Origin: Deltaproteobacteria bacterium
GTDB lineage: Bacteria; Bdellovibrionota; JACOXK01; 2-02-FULL-40-11
NCBI GenBank assembly: GCA_023248265.1
Contig: JAHFEZ010000007.1
Coordinates: 1 to 32,600 of the forward strand
Reading direction: 5' to 3'
DNA length: 32,600 bases
The translations under genes were made by a program, and so were the position numbers. Under the pieces are notes generated by a model. That model was given only the letters and a program-made list of their open reading frames with translations. It did no database searches and was not told where the DNA came from. Each line of letters starts with the position of its first letter. Within the stretch, counting starts at the first letter, position 1. This document shows, piece by piece, positions 9,239 to 18,205 of this stretch.

Positions 9239-10504
9239 ATGAAAAAAATAGTTTTTCTTTTTCTCTTTCTTGCATACCCTCTGTACGCCTCGCAAGTCAT
9301 CCATTTAAAAATTAGTGGGGGGATTAATCCCGCCACCCAAAGTTATATTTTAAGAGGTATTCACAAAGCTCAAGAGACCAAAGCCGAAGCGCTTCTTATT
9401 GAGCTTAATACCCCGGGAGGCTTGCTTACGGCAACGCGTTCCATCGTTCAAGATATGTTTGATTCTTCTGTTCCGGTGATTGTCTATGTGTCTCCCAGTG
9501 GGGCACAGGCAGGCTCGGCAGGGGTCATGGTGACCTTAGCATCTCATGTGGCAGCGATGGCACCCGGAACCAATATTGGGGCAGCCCATCCTGTGGGTGG
9601 ACAAGGACAAGATATCGAAGGAAATATGGCTGAAAAAATTACCAATGATACCGCAGCCTGGGTAGAATCCATTGCCAAAACACGCAATCGAAATACCCAA
9701 TGGGCCATTCAGGCTGTGAGAAAATCTGTGTCGATCGACAATGAAAATGCACTTAAACTCAAGGTTGTTGAATATGTGGTGTCTTCAGTGCCGGAGCTTT
9801 TGAAAAAAATTCATGGCACTGAGGTTAAAATGAAAGAATCTATCCATAAGTTTAATACACAAAATGCCACCTTAGTATCGCTTGAATTTAATTCTAAAGA
9901 AAAAATTATTGATACGCTCAGTAATCCCAATGTGGCCTATATTTTAATGATGGTGGGGATGGTGGGTATCTATATAGAGCTTTCTCATCCGGGTGTGATT
10001 TTCCCAGGTGTGATTGGAGCCATTTCTCTTATTTTAAGTTTCATTTGTCTTCAGGCCCTTCCCATTAACTATGGGGGATTGGCATTGTTATTTTTAGGAC
10101 TTGCGCTTTTGATTGCAGAAATTTTTATCCCCAGTTTTGGGATTTTAGGAATTGGAGGGATTATCTCTCTTCTGTTAGGATCTATTTTTCTTATTGATCC
10201 CACGGGAACGGATATCACGATTTCTTTAAGTGTGATTTTGCCGATGGTACTTTCCGTCGGAGGAATTATGTTTTTTATTGCAGTGTATGTGGTTCGGGCT
10301 TTACGAAGAAAAACATCTGTGGGTGCAGAAGCGTTGGTGGGGCAAGCGGGTGTGGTGATTCAAGACATCGAAAGTGGAAAAGAAGGAAAAGTGATGGTGG
10401 AGGGAGACTATTGGAATGCTATTTGTCATGAGGCTTTAAAGAAGGACGAAAAAATTAAGGTTGAAAAAGTAACAGGAATGGTTTTAACCGTTAGAAAAAA
10501 ATAG
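9239..10504 (+). CDS. NfeD family protein (long form with ClpP-like serine protease domain)
   Basis: ELNTPGGLLTATRSIVQDM...VYVSPSGAQAGSAGVMVTLASHVAAMAPGTNIGAAHPV plus C-terminal NfeD OB-fold region. Confidence 0.93.
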   Translation: MKKIVFLFLFLAYPLYASQVIHLKISGGINPATQSYILRGIHKAQETKAEALLIELNTPGGLLTATRSIVQDMFDSSVPVIVYVSPSGAQAGSAGVMVTLASHVAAMAPGTNIGAAHPVGGQGQDIEGNMAEKITNDTAAWVESIAKTRNRNTQWAIQAVRKSVSIDNENALKLKVVEYVVSSVPELLKKIHGTEVKMKESIHKFNTQNATLVSLEFNSKEKIIDTLSNPNVAYILMMVGMVGIYIELSHPGVIFPGVIGAISLILSFICLQALPINYGGLALLFLGLALLIAEIFIPSFGILGIGGIISLLLGSIFLIDPTGTDITISLSVILPMVLSVGGIMFFIAVYVVRALRRKTSVGAEALVGQAGVVIQDIESGKEGKVMVEGDYWNAICHEALKKDEKIKVEKVTGMVLTVRKK

Positions 10505-10513
10505 GAGGAAAAT

Positions 10514-11272
10514 ATGTTTGGACTAGGTTCAGTTGGAATTATTTTTTTTGTGGTCGGAGCTTTTGTGATCTCAGGGCTTCGTATTTTAAATGAGTATGAA
10601 AGAGGCGTCATTTTTAGACTGGGGCGTCTCATTGGGAGCAAAGGGCCGGGACTGATTTATGTTATTCCCATGATTGATAAGATGGTGCGTGTAGCCCTTC
10701 GCGTTGTAACCATGGATGTGCCGCCTCAAGATGTGATCACCCGAGACAATGTTTCTGTAAAGGTTAATGCTGTGGTTTATTTTAAAGTGTTTGAACCCAA
10801 TAAAGCGATTGTGGGTGTCGAAGATTATTTTTATGCGACAGAACAACTAGCTCAAACTACCCTACGATCTGTTTTGGGTGAGATGGAGTTAGACGATCTT
10901 TTGTCTAAACGAGAAAAAATTAATATGCAGCTTCAAGAAATTTTAGACAAGCGCACAGATAGCTGGGGAATTAAGATTTCAAGTGTCGAAGTGAAACACA
11001 TTGATTTGCCCAAAGAGATGCAACGCGCCATGGCCAAGCAAGCAGAAGCCGAACGAGAAAGAAGAGCCAAGATCATTGCATCCGAGGGTGAATTTCAAGC
11101 GGCTGCAAAATTGGCTGATGCAGCAGAAGTCATTGCCAAGCATCCGATTGCGCTTCAACTTCGGTACTTACAAACACTCATTGAGATTTCTACGGAGAAA
11201 AGCTCAACCATTGCATTTCCGATTCCTATCGACATTATCTCTCAGTTTCTGAATTTGAAAAAGAGCTCGTGA
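10514..11272 (+). CDS. Slipin/stomatin-like SPFH family protein
   Basis: [36 protein letters not shown]..., adjacent to NfeD as commonly seen. Confidence 0.95.
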   Translation: MFGLGSVGIIFFVVGAFVISGLRILNEYERGVIFRLGRLIGSKGPGLIYVIPMIDKMVRVALRVVTMDVPPQDVITRDNVSVKVNAVVYFKVFEPNKAIVGVEDYFYATEQLAQTTLRSVLGEMELDDLLSKREKINMQLQEILDKRTDSWGIKISSVEVKHIDLPKEMQRAMAKQAEAERERRAKIIASEGEFQAAAKLADAAEVIAKHPIALQLRYLQTLIEISTEKSSTIAFPIPIDIISQFLNLKKSS

Positions 11273-12276
11273 AACTTTCTCAATTTGATTTTCAATACCC
11301 TCCAGAGTGGGTGGCGCAGTACCCACCTGCCCAGCGAGGGGATGCAAAACTTTTGGTGGCCCATCGAAAAACGCAAGAGCTTCATCATACGACCTTTGAC
11401 CACGTTTTAGATTTCTTAGAGAGTGGAGATTGTCTTGTCGTTAATGATACCCGAGTGTTTAAAGCAAGACTTTGGGGAGAAAAAGAAACAGGAGGGAAGG
11501 TTGAGGTTTTTTTATTGCATCGTCAAAGCGAAGGATCTTCCTGGAAGTGTCTTAGTTCAAAAAAGTTAAAACTGGGGCAAAAAATTATTTTTGGTTCTAA
11601 CTGCTCGGGGATTGTTCGAGCCATGTCAGAGGAGGGTAAGTTAGAAGTAGAGTTTTCATATGAGGGGCGCTTTGAAGACATTATAGAAAAGTATGGCCAT
11701 ATGCCTTTGCCGCCGTATATTGAAAGGACAGATGAGGCCATAGATTGCGACCGATATCAAACCATTTTTGCTAAAAAACAAGGTGCTGTGGCTGCGCCCA
11801 CAGCAGGGCTTCATTGGAATCAAGAACTGTTAGAAAAAGCCCGACAAAAAGGGGTTGAAATCGTTTCTGTGACGCTTCACGTGGGGGCAGGAACCTTTTT
11901 GCCTATCCGCACAGAAAATATTTTAGATCACAAAATGCATGCAGAATATTTTGAGATTTCAAAAGAAGTGGCCCAAAAAATAAATGAAGCAAAAAGAGTG
12001 GTGGTTGTGGGAACCACGACCGTGCGAGCGCTCGAGTCCTCAGCGCATGAGGGCAGGGTTGAAGCTAAAAGTGGTTGGACAGATTTATTTATTTATGAGG
12101 GATTTAAGTTCCAAATCGTCGATGCACTTCAAACCAATTTCCACCAACCCAAATCTTCTCTTTTGGTCATGGTCTGTGCCTTTGCTGGCCGAGATTTTAT
12201 TTTTCGCTGCTACCAAGAAGCCCTTCGTCATCGCTACCATCTCTTTAGCTATGGCGATACGATGCTGATTTTGTAA
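11269..12276 (+). CDS. queA: tRNA preQ1(34) S-adenosylmethionine ribosyltransferase-isomerase
   Basis: [52 protein letters not shown] motifs; GTG start overlapping upstream stop. Confidence 0.96.
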   Translation: MKLSQFDFQYPPEWVAQYPPAQRGDAKLLVAHRKTQELHHTTFDHVLDFLESGDCLVVNDTRVFKARLWGEKETGGKVEVFLLHRQSEGSSWKCLSSKKLKLGQKIIFGSNCSGIVRAMSEEGKLEVEFSYEGRFEDIIEKYGHMPLPPYIERTDEAIDCDRYQTIFAKKQGAVAAPTAGLHWNQELLEKARQKGVEIVSVTLHVGAGTFLPIRTENILDHKMHAEYFEISKEVAQKINEAKRVVVVGTTTVRALESSAHEGRVEAKSGWTDLFIYEGFKFQIVDALQTNFHQPKSSLLVMVCAFAGRDFIFRCYQEALRHRYHLFSYGDTMLIL

Positions 12277-12339
12277 AAAGTTAAGAAGATAAAAAGTAAA
12301 GACACTATTGACTTGTCAGGGGATCTCACCTAAAGAAAT

Positions 12340-12445
12340 CAATAAGTGATGACCTATTAAGGGGAAACTGGTGAAAAGCCAGTGCTGTGCCGCAACGGTA
12401 AACTTCATGGGGAAGTAAGCCCGAACACCTGAATAAGTCAGCCAT
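12340..12445 (+). promoter_or_regulatory. Cobalamin (B12) riboswitch-like leader
   Basis: AAGGGGAAACTGGTGAAAAGCCAGTGCTGTGCCGCAACGGTAA...GTAAGCCCGAACACCTGAATAAGTC matches conserved core GGGAA-N-GGTGaaAA-CC-..CCGCAACgGTAA..gCCCGAa.ACCTG; sits just before SD AGGAGG (12455-12460) and ATG 12468; boundaries approximate. Confidence 0.88.
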
Positions 12446-12467
12446 CTCCCGCGCAGGAGGATAAAAA

Positions 12468-13226
12468 ATGTTTTCTTTTAGAATTTCGCTCTTCACACTC
12501 ATCATAACACTATTTTTCATATGTCCGATTTCTTTTGCTCAAGATTCTGATTGTGAAAAATTTCTCGATACTCCTCCAAGAAAAGTAGAAAGTTCTTCTC
12601 CTAAAGGGCTTCATTTAAAACATTTTTGGGATCAAAAAAGAGGGTATGTTATTACGCTTGCAACATGGTCTGGAGGAATGTTTTTGGCCAGTCAGCTGGG
12701 GGGAGACACTCTTTCTTTTTTGCTAGGGTGTGCAGTGGCTGTCTTAGGGAGTCCAATCCTTGAACAAGCAACTTCTAAATTTAGACATTTGGTTTTTTAT
12801 TATCCTCATGGAAGAACACAAGGGCAGATGGAGTCTCTATTTGGAAAACAATGGGTTCAAACACAAGGGGCTTTTTCTATAAATGCCCAGATGAGTCGAA
12901 ATTTACATATTGAAGCGCTTCAGCTGATTCAGCAGTATTTGCCGCCACAGCTGGTTATTTTATTACAGGAAAATCCAGAATTAGCTCAAAAAATTATTTC
13001 AGATAAGCTCATTGAGCTTTCTCAAATCTTTGGAGAGCATTTAGAAGACCTTCCGTATGATAATCCCCAAATCTCTCGTGCTGTCTTTAATGCAATTGTG
13101 CAGCATCTCAAAGATCGAGAGCAGTGGCTCCAGCAGATGTTAGAAAAAGAAGATCCACATCTTAAACCTAACGAAAAAATCCTAACCTTTTGGCTTTTAA
13201 CCTATCATGAGGGTGAAATGCCCTAA
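12468..13226 (+). CDS. Uncharacterised secreted/membrane protein under the cobalamin-riboswitch-like leader
   Basis: 252-aa ORF, N-terminal signal/TM, second hydrophobic segment GMFLASQLGGDTLSFLLGCAVAVLG; SD AGGAGG. Confidence 0.8.
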   Translation: MFSFRISLFTLIITLFFICPISFAQDSDCEKFLDTPPRKVESSSPKGLHLKHFWDQKRGYVITLATWSGGMFLASQLGGDTLSFLLGCAVAVLGSPILEQATSKFRHLVFYYPHGRTQGQMESLFGKQWVQTQGAFSINAQMSRNLHIEALQLIQQYLPPQLVILLQENPELAQKIISDKLIELSQIFGEHLEDLPYDNPQISRAVFNAIVQHLKDREQWLQQMLEKEDPHLKPNEKILTFWLLTYHEGEMP

Positions 13227-13228
13227 GC

Positions 13229-14056
13229 TTAGGCACTCTTTGTCCAGCTAAACAAATCAAAATTCATTTGAAAGGTTTCTTGAGAGGGGGCTTTTTGAAC
13301 CCACGGTTCGGTTTCTTTAAGGAGCTCTAAGAATTTAGCCTGAATTTTATTTTTGGTTTGAGGGTCTGCAGAGAATACGACGGAAAAGCTATAGGACTTC
13401 CCATTTTCATTGTGTTGCAAACGTTGAAGAGTGAGAAGTTTTAATTGATTTCTCCAAGAGGCATAGAGTGTGGAGTCTTTGGGCAAGTGAAGCTCTTTAA
13501 TCAAGACTTCGATTTTATTTTTATACCGAGTAATAATGCCTAGGCGCTCTAGCGTTTGGATCAAAGAAATAAGTTTTGAAGAATCGATATTTAAATCTTG
13601 GGCCAAAAGATTTACATCTTTTTGATATCGTTCAATGGACAAGCACACATGAACAATTTGGTTTAAGGGATCTAAATAATAATCCATCCATTCTTTTGTG
13701 TTAGGATTTATTTTTTCCTTAGACAAATGTTTTTTGGTTTCTAGAAATTGTGTTTGAATCTTTTGAATTTCAGAAAAAATTTTTTCTTTTCTTTGTTTCA
13801 GTGAGCTTTTGGCATATTCTAAAAGAAGGGCCATATATTTTTGCTGCGGTTCATCCATGCGTAGCTGTTCACAAATCATATGAAGTTGGTCTGTGTTTAA
13901 ATGAGCGGTGCCATGGATGACTTTTGAAAGATAAGATTTTTGAATGCCTGCGATTTCAGCTAATTTTTGAAAATGAAAAGTGGAATCAAGTTTTTTTAGT
14001 TCTTTGACAGCCTCTTGAATAATGACCTGGTAATTGGTTTCTTGATAAATATTCAT
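13229..14056 (-). CDS. TIGR02147 / DUF4423-like HTH regulator
   Basis: N-terminal HTH (FHFQKLAEIAGIQKSYLSKVIHGTAHLNTDQLHMICEQLRM) and long C-terminal winged-helix-like domain in TIGR02147 layout; SD GAGGAAG upstream. Confidence 0.75.
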   Translation of the reverse strand: MNIYQETNYQVIIQEAVKELKKLDSTFHFQKLAEIAGIQKSYLSKVIHGTAHLNTDQLHMICEQLRMDEPQQKYMALLLEYAKSSLKQRKEKIFSEIQKIQTQFLETKKHLSKEKINPNTKEWMDYYLDPLNQIVHVCLSIERYQKDVNLLAQDLNIDSSKLISLIQTLERLGIITRYKNKIEVLIKELHLPKDSTLYASWRNQLKLLTLQRLQHNENGKSYSFSVVFSADPQTKNKIQAKFLELLKETEPWVQKAPSQETFQMNFDLFSWTKSA

Positions 14057-14170
14057 GTGACTTCCTCATAGTTTCTTTTAAAGAAATTTTCAAGCTTAAA
14101 TTAATTTCTAATAAATTTACTTTTTAAATGCTCTGAGATAAAGCTCATTCCAGCTTTTTAAACGACAGTC

Positions 14171-14193
14171 ATCCTGAGGCATCGCCGAAGGAT
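14171..14193. repeat. REP-like small palindrome ATCCTGAGGCATCGCCGAAGGAT
   Basis: ATCCT-GA-GGC-ATC-GCC-GA-AGGAT; symmetric hairpin with tandem GA/GA internal loop, just upstream of SD of 14213 gene. Confidence 0.6.
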
Positions 14194-14212
14194 CTTATGG
14201 AGGTGTTGTTCA

Positions 14213-15367
14213 ATGAAAAAAATAAATTCATTGTCATTTGTAATTGGGTTGGTGCTTCTTTGGGGAAATATCTCTTTTGCAGAAGGGCATTTTGCTTGGA
14301 CACGAGAGCTTTGGGAGGGAACCAAAAATCTTTGGGGCTATGGGGTAATGGAACCTACCCGGATAGAAAAAGAGTATGGGGCTAATGGCCCTGCCTGGGG
14401 TGTGCAAGGGACAAGATACGTCGTAGTGGAAGTGGCAGGAGATGTTACAAATTTTTTAGACAAGTATGTAGATAGCGAAAGAAGAAGTGAGCTCATGGAA
14501 GGATATGGAGCCCATGTTAAAGATTCTCTGAAAGAGTTGGTTCAAAAACCTTGGGGACATGTCGTTCATAAATTTCATAAGGTTGGAGAAATTGCTATTG
14601 AAAATCATAACAATGCTGCAGATTCGAGACTGACTCAAATGAATGGCTATTTGTATCCAGTTGCCTATGCTTTAAATACAACTCGAACTGCACTTCACTC
14701 TGCTATAGTACTTGGAGCAGAACTTCCTTTAGAGTTTACAGGGAGCACCTTGTATCACTTGGGAGATGTATCTGGAAATGTACTACGTCCGCTTGAGCCT
14801 GCAGCGAGTGCATTGGGAGAAACTGTCATTGCAACACCTGCTGTTTTGATATTTGGCGTGGGAATGACAACGTTTGTGGGTTCTTCATTTATGATCTTTA
14901 CAGGGCTAGCTGCAACAATAGAAGCTGGAGTAGAAGCAGGAAGTTGGGTCGTTAAATTGGGCGAGCCATCTGCTAAACAAAGCTCTCAAAAGTCAGAAAA
15001 TACAGCTATGCTACTGATTCCATTGCCTCAAAACGAAGCTGTGGAACAAAACTTAAATCAACTTTTTGTGACAGCTCAGAGTCAAGAAGAACTTCAATCT
15101 GGATTTGATGCGGCTGTGGCGAAAGCTAATTCCCAAGGAGGCTCTAAAGACAAGTGGGCAATCTATGGTCAAATTGTTTCAAGACTCGATGCCACAATTC
15201 AAGGACTCGAAGCTGCTTTGAAAGACAAGCCTGCATCTGAGCAAGCACAGATTCTTTCTGAGTGGGATGAGCTTTATTCTTTAAAACTTACCTATGCTGG
15301 TAAAGCCGAACACGCACTTGCCAGTGATTTGGGTGAGTTGGCAAGTTTGACGAACAGTCCTAAGTAG
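14213..15367 (+). CDS. Secreted hypothetical protein with internal hydrophobic segment
   Basis: 384-aa ORF, signal peptide MKKINSLSFVIGLVLLWGNISFA, SD GGAGGTG. Confidence 0.75.
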   Translation: MKKINSLSFVIGLVLLWGNISFAEGHFAWTRELWEGTKNLWGYGVMEPTRIEKEYGANGPAWGVQGTRYVVVEVAGDVTNFLDKYVDSERRSELMEGYGAHVKDSLKELVQKPWGHVVHKFHKVGEIAIENHNNAADSRLTQMNGYLYPVAYALNTTRTALHSAIVLGAELPLEFTGSTLYHLGDVSGNVLRPLEPAASALGETVIATPAVLIFGVGMTTFVGSSFMIFTGLAATIEAGVEAGSWVVKLGEPSAKQSSQKSENTAMLLIPLPQNEAVEQNLNQLFVTAQSQEELQSGFDAAVAKANSQGGSKDKWAIYGQIVSRLDATIQGLEAALKDKPASEQAQILSEWDELYSLKLTYAGKAEHALASDLGELASLTNSPK

Positions 15368-15384
15368 GGTAGGAGGAGGCAATC

Positions 15385-16461
15385 ATGACATTAAAGCTTT
15401 TTATAAGCATTTTTTCCTTTATGGTATTCTCCACTTTTGCCCATGCAGGAACCTGGAGCAGTGGAGGAGGAGATGTCTTTGTTTGCCAAGAATATTCTTA
15501 CTTAGGACTTATTCAAACCGAGAGAATCTATCTGGCAGATACCTACGCATATTTGCATACCAAAGACGGAGCCCATTTGGTGCACCAATTTGGAAATCTA
15601 AGATCAGATCAAGTGCTGGAGAGTATTTTAAAGACCGTTCGTTCTCAAGATGAGCAAATGGCTCAAGAGCTCACCGATGCTTTGGCTAATTTTAAGCTTA
15701 CACCGCGAACAGAAGTGCCCCAACTCAATGACGATGATATTCAAGATATTCCTGTGGGATGTGAAAAAAGACAATTGGCCATTCAAGGGATCCACTCCGG
15801 CGTTATTATTTATAATCAAAATTATCTAGCTCAATTAAGTGGGCTCGAAAGAGCTTTGTTTCAGCTCCATGAAGCCTATGTGAGAGTTACGGGGCGCTCC
15901 TCAGCAGCTGATCTCATTCGGAGTACGAAAGAGATTCGAGAAAAAGTTTCTTCTGTCAGTCAAAGTCAAACCTTCTTTGAATTTTTGTCTTGTTTGAATT
16001 TAAATCGCACGTGGTATGTAAAGGTTAATCCTGGTTCTTTGACAAAAATTGTGAAAGATGCCTTAGCAGCCCTTCGGGAAAATGATTTTGGCTCTTTTTA
16101 TCTGGCCACGACCCAAAATGGAGCTGTGGTGCGATCTACGGGAGAAAAGGAAATAGAAATTGTGGGACCTTTAAAAGAAGGGGATAATCTTAATCTTCCT
16201 GTATTTCGAAAAGTCCGAGAAGCAGTATTAGACTATCCAGATGTTGAGCTCAGCAAACCAGCGCTCTTTTTGATTGGACGAGCAGAATATGGACGTCATG
16301 TAGAGCGACACTACTTGGTTGATATTCAAGCTCAAGCGCAAACGATCTTAAAAATGTCTGTGAAGTGTAACGCAGAAGAGGGAAGTGTTTCTCCCAGCGT
16401 TCCGACCGAAAGCCAATATGGCTGGAATTGCTTTGTGGATGCCATTTGGTTGACGCGTTAA
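15385..16461 (+). CDS. Secreted hypothetical protein (mature N-terminus GTWSSGGGDVFVC)
   Basis: 358-aa ORF, signal peptide MTLKLFISIFSFMVFSTFAHA, SD GTAGGAGGAGG. Confidence 0.75.
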   Translation: MTLKLFISIFSFMVFSTFAHAGTWSSGGGDVFVCQEYSYLGLIQTERIYLADTYAYLHTKDGAHLVHQFGNLRSDQVLESILKTVRSQDEQMAQELTDALANFKLTPRTEVPQLNDDDIQDIPVGCEKRQLAIQGIHSGVIIYNQNYLAQLSGLERALFQLHEAYVRVTGRSSAADLIRSTKEIREKVSSVSQSQTFFEFLSCLNLNRTWYVKVNPGSLTKIVKDALAALRENDFGSFYLATTQNGAVVRSTGEKEIEIVGPLKEGDNLNLPVFRKVREAVLDYPDVELSKPALFLIGRAEYGRHVERHYLVDIQAQAQTILKMSVKCNAEEGSVSPSVPTESQYGWNCFVDAIWLTR

Positions 16462-16485
16462 TTTTGCTGTGTTAGTTCCCAGGGC

Positions 16486-16809
16486 ATGAAAGATGCCATT
16501 TCTGTTTTATCTACGATTTCTTCTAAAAAAGAAGCACAGAATTTAGCCAAAGTTTTGGTGAAAGAAAAACTTGCAGCCTGTGTGCAAATTGTGTCGGGCT
16601 TAGAGTCCTTTTATTTTTGGCAAGGAAAGCTGTGTCAGGATAAAGAATTTTTGCTGATCATTAAAAGTCGCAGAATTTTATTTTCAAAACTGGTCAAAGC
16701 CATTAAAAAACATCACTCGTATGAAATCCCTCAAATTTTAGCACTCCCCATTGTGGGTTCAACGGCTTCTTATTTTCAATGGATGAAAAATTCTTTAGCT
16801 TCCAAGTAA
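16486..16809 (+). CDS. cutA: Divalent-cation tolerance protein CutA
   Basis: LVKEKLAACVQIVSGLESFYFWQGK...E.LLIIKSR...HSYEIPQILALPI...Y..W. Confidence 0.92.
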   Translation: MKDAISVLSTISSKKEAQNLAKVLVKEKLAACVQIVSGLESFYFWQGKLCQDKEFLLIIKSRRILFSKLVKAIKKHHSYEIPQILALPIVGSTASYFQWMKNSLASK

Positions 16810-17897
16810 CTGCTTGCGACGGAAAAGCCAGAAGTGGGGTTTTAACCACACCCCATGGTGTTATTGAAACACCTGTCTTTATGCCGGTGGGTACGCAAGC
16901 CACGGTGAAGACGATGTCTCCAAGAGAACTCGAAGAAATCGGAGTCTCTATTGTTTTAAGCAACACGTATCATCTCATGCTTCGGCCAGGGCCCAAGATT
17001 ATTCAAAAAATGGGAGGGCTTCATGGTTTTATGCAATGGTCTCGCCCCATTTTAACCGATAGCGGGGGGTTTCAAGTATTTAGTTTGGCAAACCAAAGAG
17101 TGGTGAAGGAAGAAGGGGTTTTGTTTCAATCCTATGTGGATGGGGAAAAAATTCTTTTAACTCCAGAAAAAGCGATTGAGATTCAACAAGCTTTGGGTGC
17201 AGATATCATGATGCAGTTTGATGAATGTCCTCCCTTTCCCTCCACACAACAAGAAATTGAAAATTCTCTAAACCGCTCTTTAAGCTGGGGGCTCAGATGT
17301 AAAAGAGCACACACCCAAGAGAATCAAGCCCTCTTTGGAATTATTCATGGAGGCGTGTTTTTGGATTTACGACAACACTCTTTAGAAAAAACCGTTGAAA
17401 TAGGATTTGATGGCTATGCATTGGGAGGGCTAAGTGTTGGAGAAGATCAAGGGCGGATGATTGAAGTGGTGTCAGAGATTGCGCCTCAGATGCCGGTACC
17501 CAAACCGCGATATTTGATGGGTGTGGGTACACCAGAGGATTTGTTGGAATGTGTTTATCATGGGATGGATATGTTTGATTGTGTGATGCCCACAAAAAAT
17601 GCCAGAAATGGGGGGCTTTTTACTTCTTTGGGAGCGATTAATTTAGCCAATTCGCAATATAAAGATGATCCTTCGCCGATCGATCCTGAGTGTACATGCT
17701 ATGCCTGTAGCCATTTTTCTCGAGCCTATTTAAGGCATTTATTTATGAGTAGCGAGCTCTTAGGGGTTCGATTAAACACTTTACACAATCTTTCTTTTTA
17801 TGTTAGCTTCATGCGGCAAATTCGTCAGGCGATTCAAGAAAAAAGATTGGAAGCTTTTCGAAAAGAATTTTATCGCAGAAGGAGTCGAGATTCATGA
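16779..17897 (+). CDS. tgt: Queuine tRNA-ribosyltransferase
   Basis: ARSGVLTTPHGVIETPVFMPVGTQATVKTMSPREL, DSGGFQVFSL, GGLSVGE, MGVGTPEDLL, CTCYACSHFSRAYLRHL. Confidence 0.97.
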   Translation: MDEKFFSFQVTACDGKARSGVLTTPHGVIETPVFMPVGTQATVKTMSPRELEEIGVSIVLSNTYHLMLRPGPKIIQKMGGLHGFMQWSRPILTDSGGFQVFSLANQRVVKEEGVLFQSYVDGEKILLTPEKAIEIQQALGADIMMQFDECPPFPSTQQEIENSLNRSLSWGLRCKRAHTQENQALFGIIHGGVFLDLRQHSLEKTVEIGFDGYALGGLSVGEDQGRMIEVVSEIAPQMPVPKPRYLMGVGTPEDLLECVYHGMDMFDCVMPTKNARNGGLFTSLGAINLANSQYKDDPSPIDPECTCYACSHFSRAYLRHLFMSSELLGVRLNTLHNLSFYVSFMRQIRQAIQEKRLEAFRKEFYRRRSRDS

Positions 17898-18205
17898 TTT
17901 CATTAGCGTGGGCACAGTCAGCCATTCCTGGAAGAAGTGGCGGGCTCTTAGAAATGGTGATGCCATTGGCCATTATGTTTTTGGTTTTTTATTTTCTTCT
18001 CATTCGTCCTCAACAAAAAAAATCCAAAGAACACTCTGTGCTTCTTAAAAATTTAAAAAAAGGAGATGCGGTTGTGACCAGCAGCGGTATTCATGGAACA
18101 GTGTATGGGCTTACCGACCAAGTGGTGACCTTGGAAATTGATAATGAGGTGAAAATAAAAGTGGATCGTATTCAAGTTGCAAGGATTCATAAAGGTTCTT
18201 CATGA
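17894..18205 (+). CDS. yajC: Preprotein translocase subunit YajC
   Basis: LAIMFLVFYFLLIRPQQKKSKEHSVLLKNLKKGDAVVTSSGIHGTV; upstream of secD. Confidence 0.95.
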   Translation: MISLAWAQSAIPGRSGGLLEMVMPLAIMFLVFYFLLIRPQQKKSKEHSVLLKNLKKGDAVVTSSGIHGTVYGLTDQVVTLEIDNEVKIKVDRIQVARIHKGSS

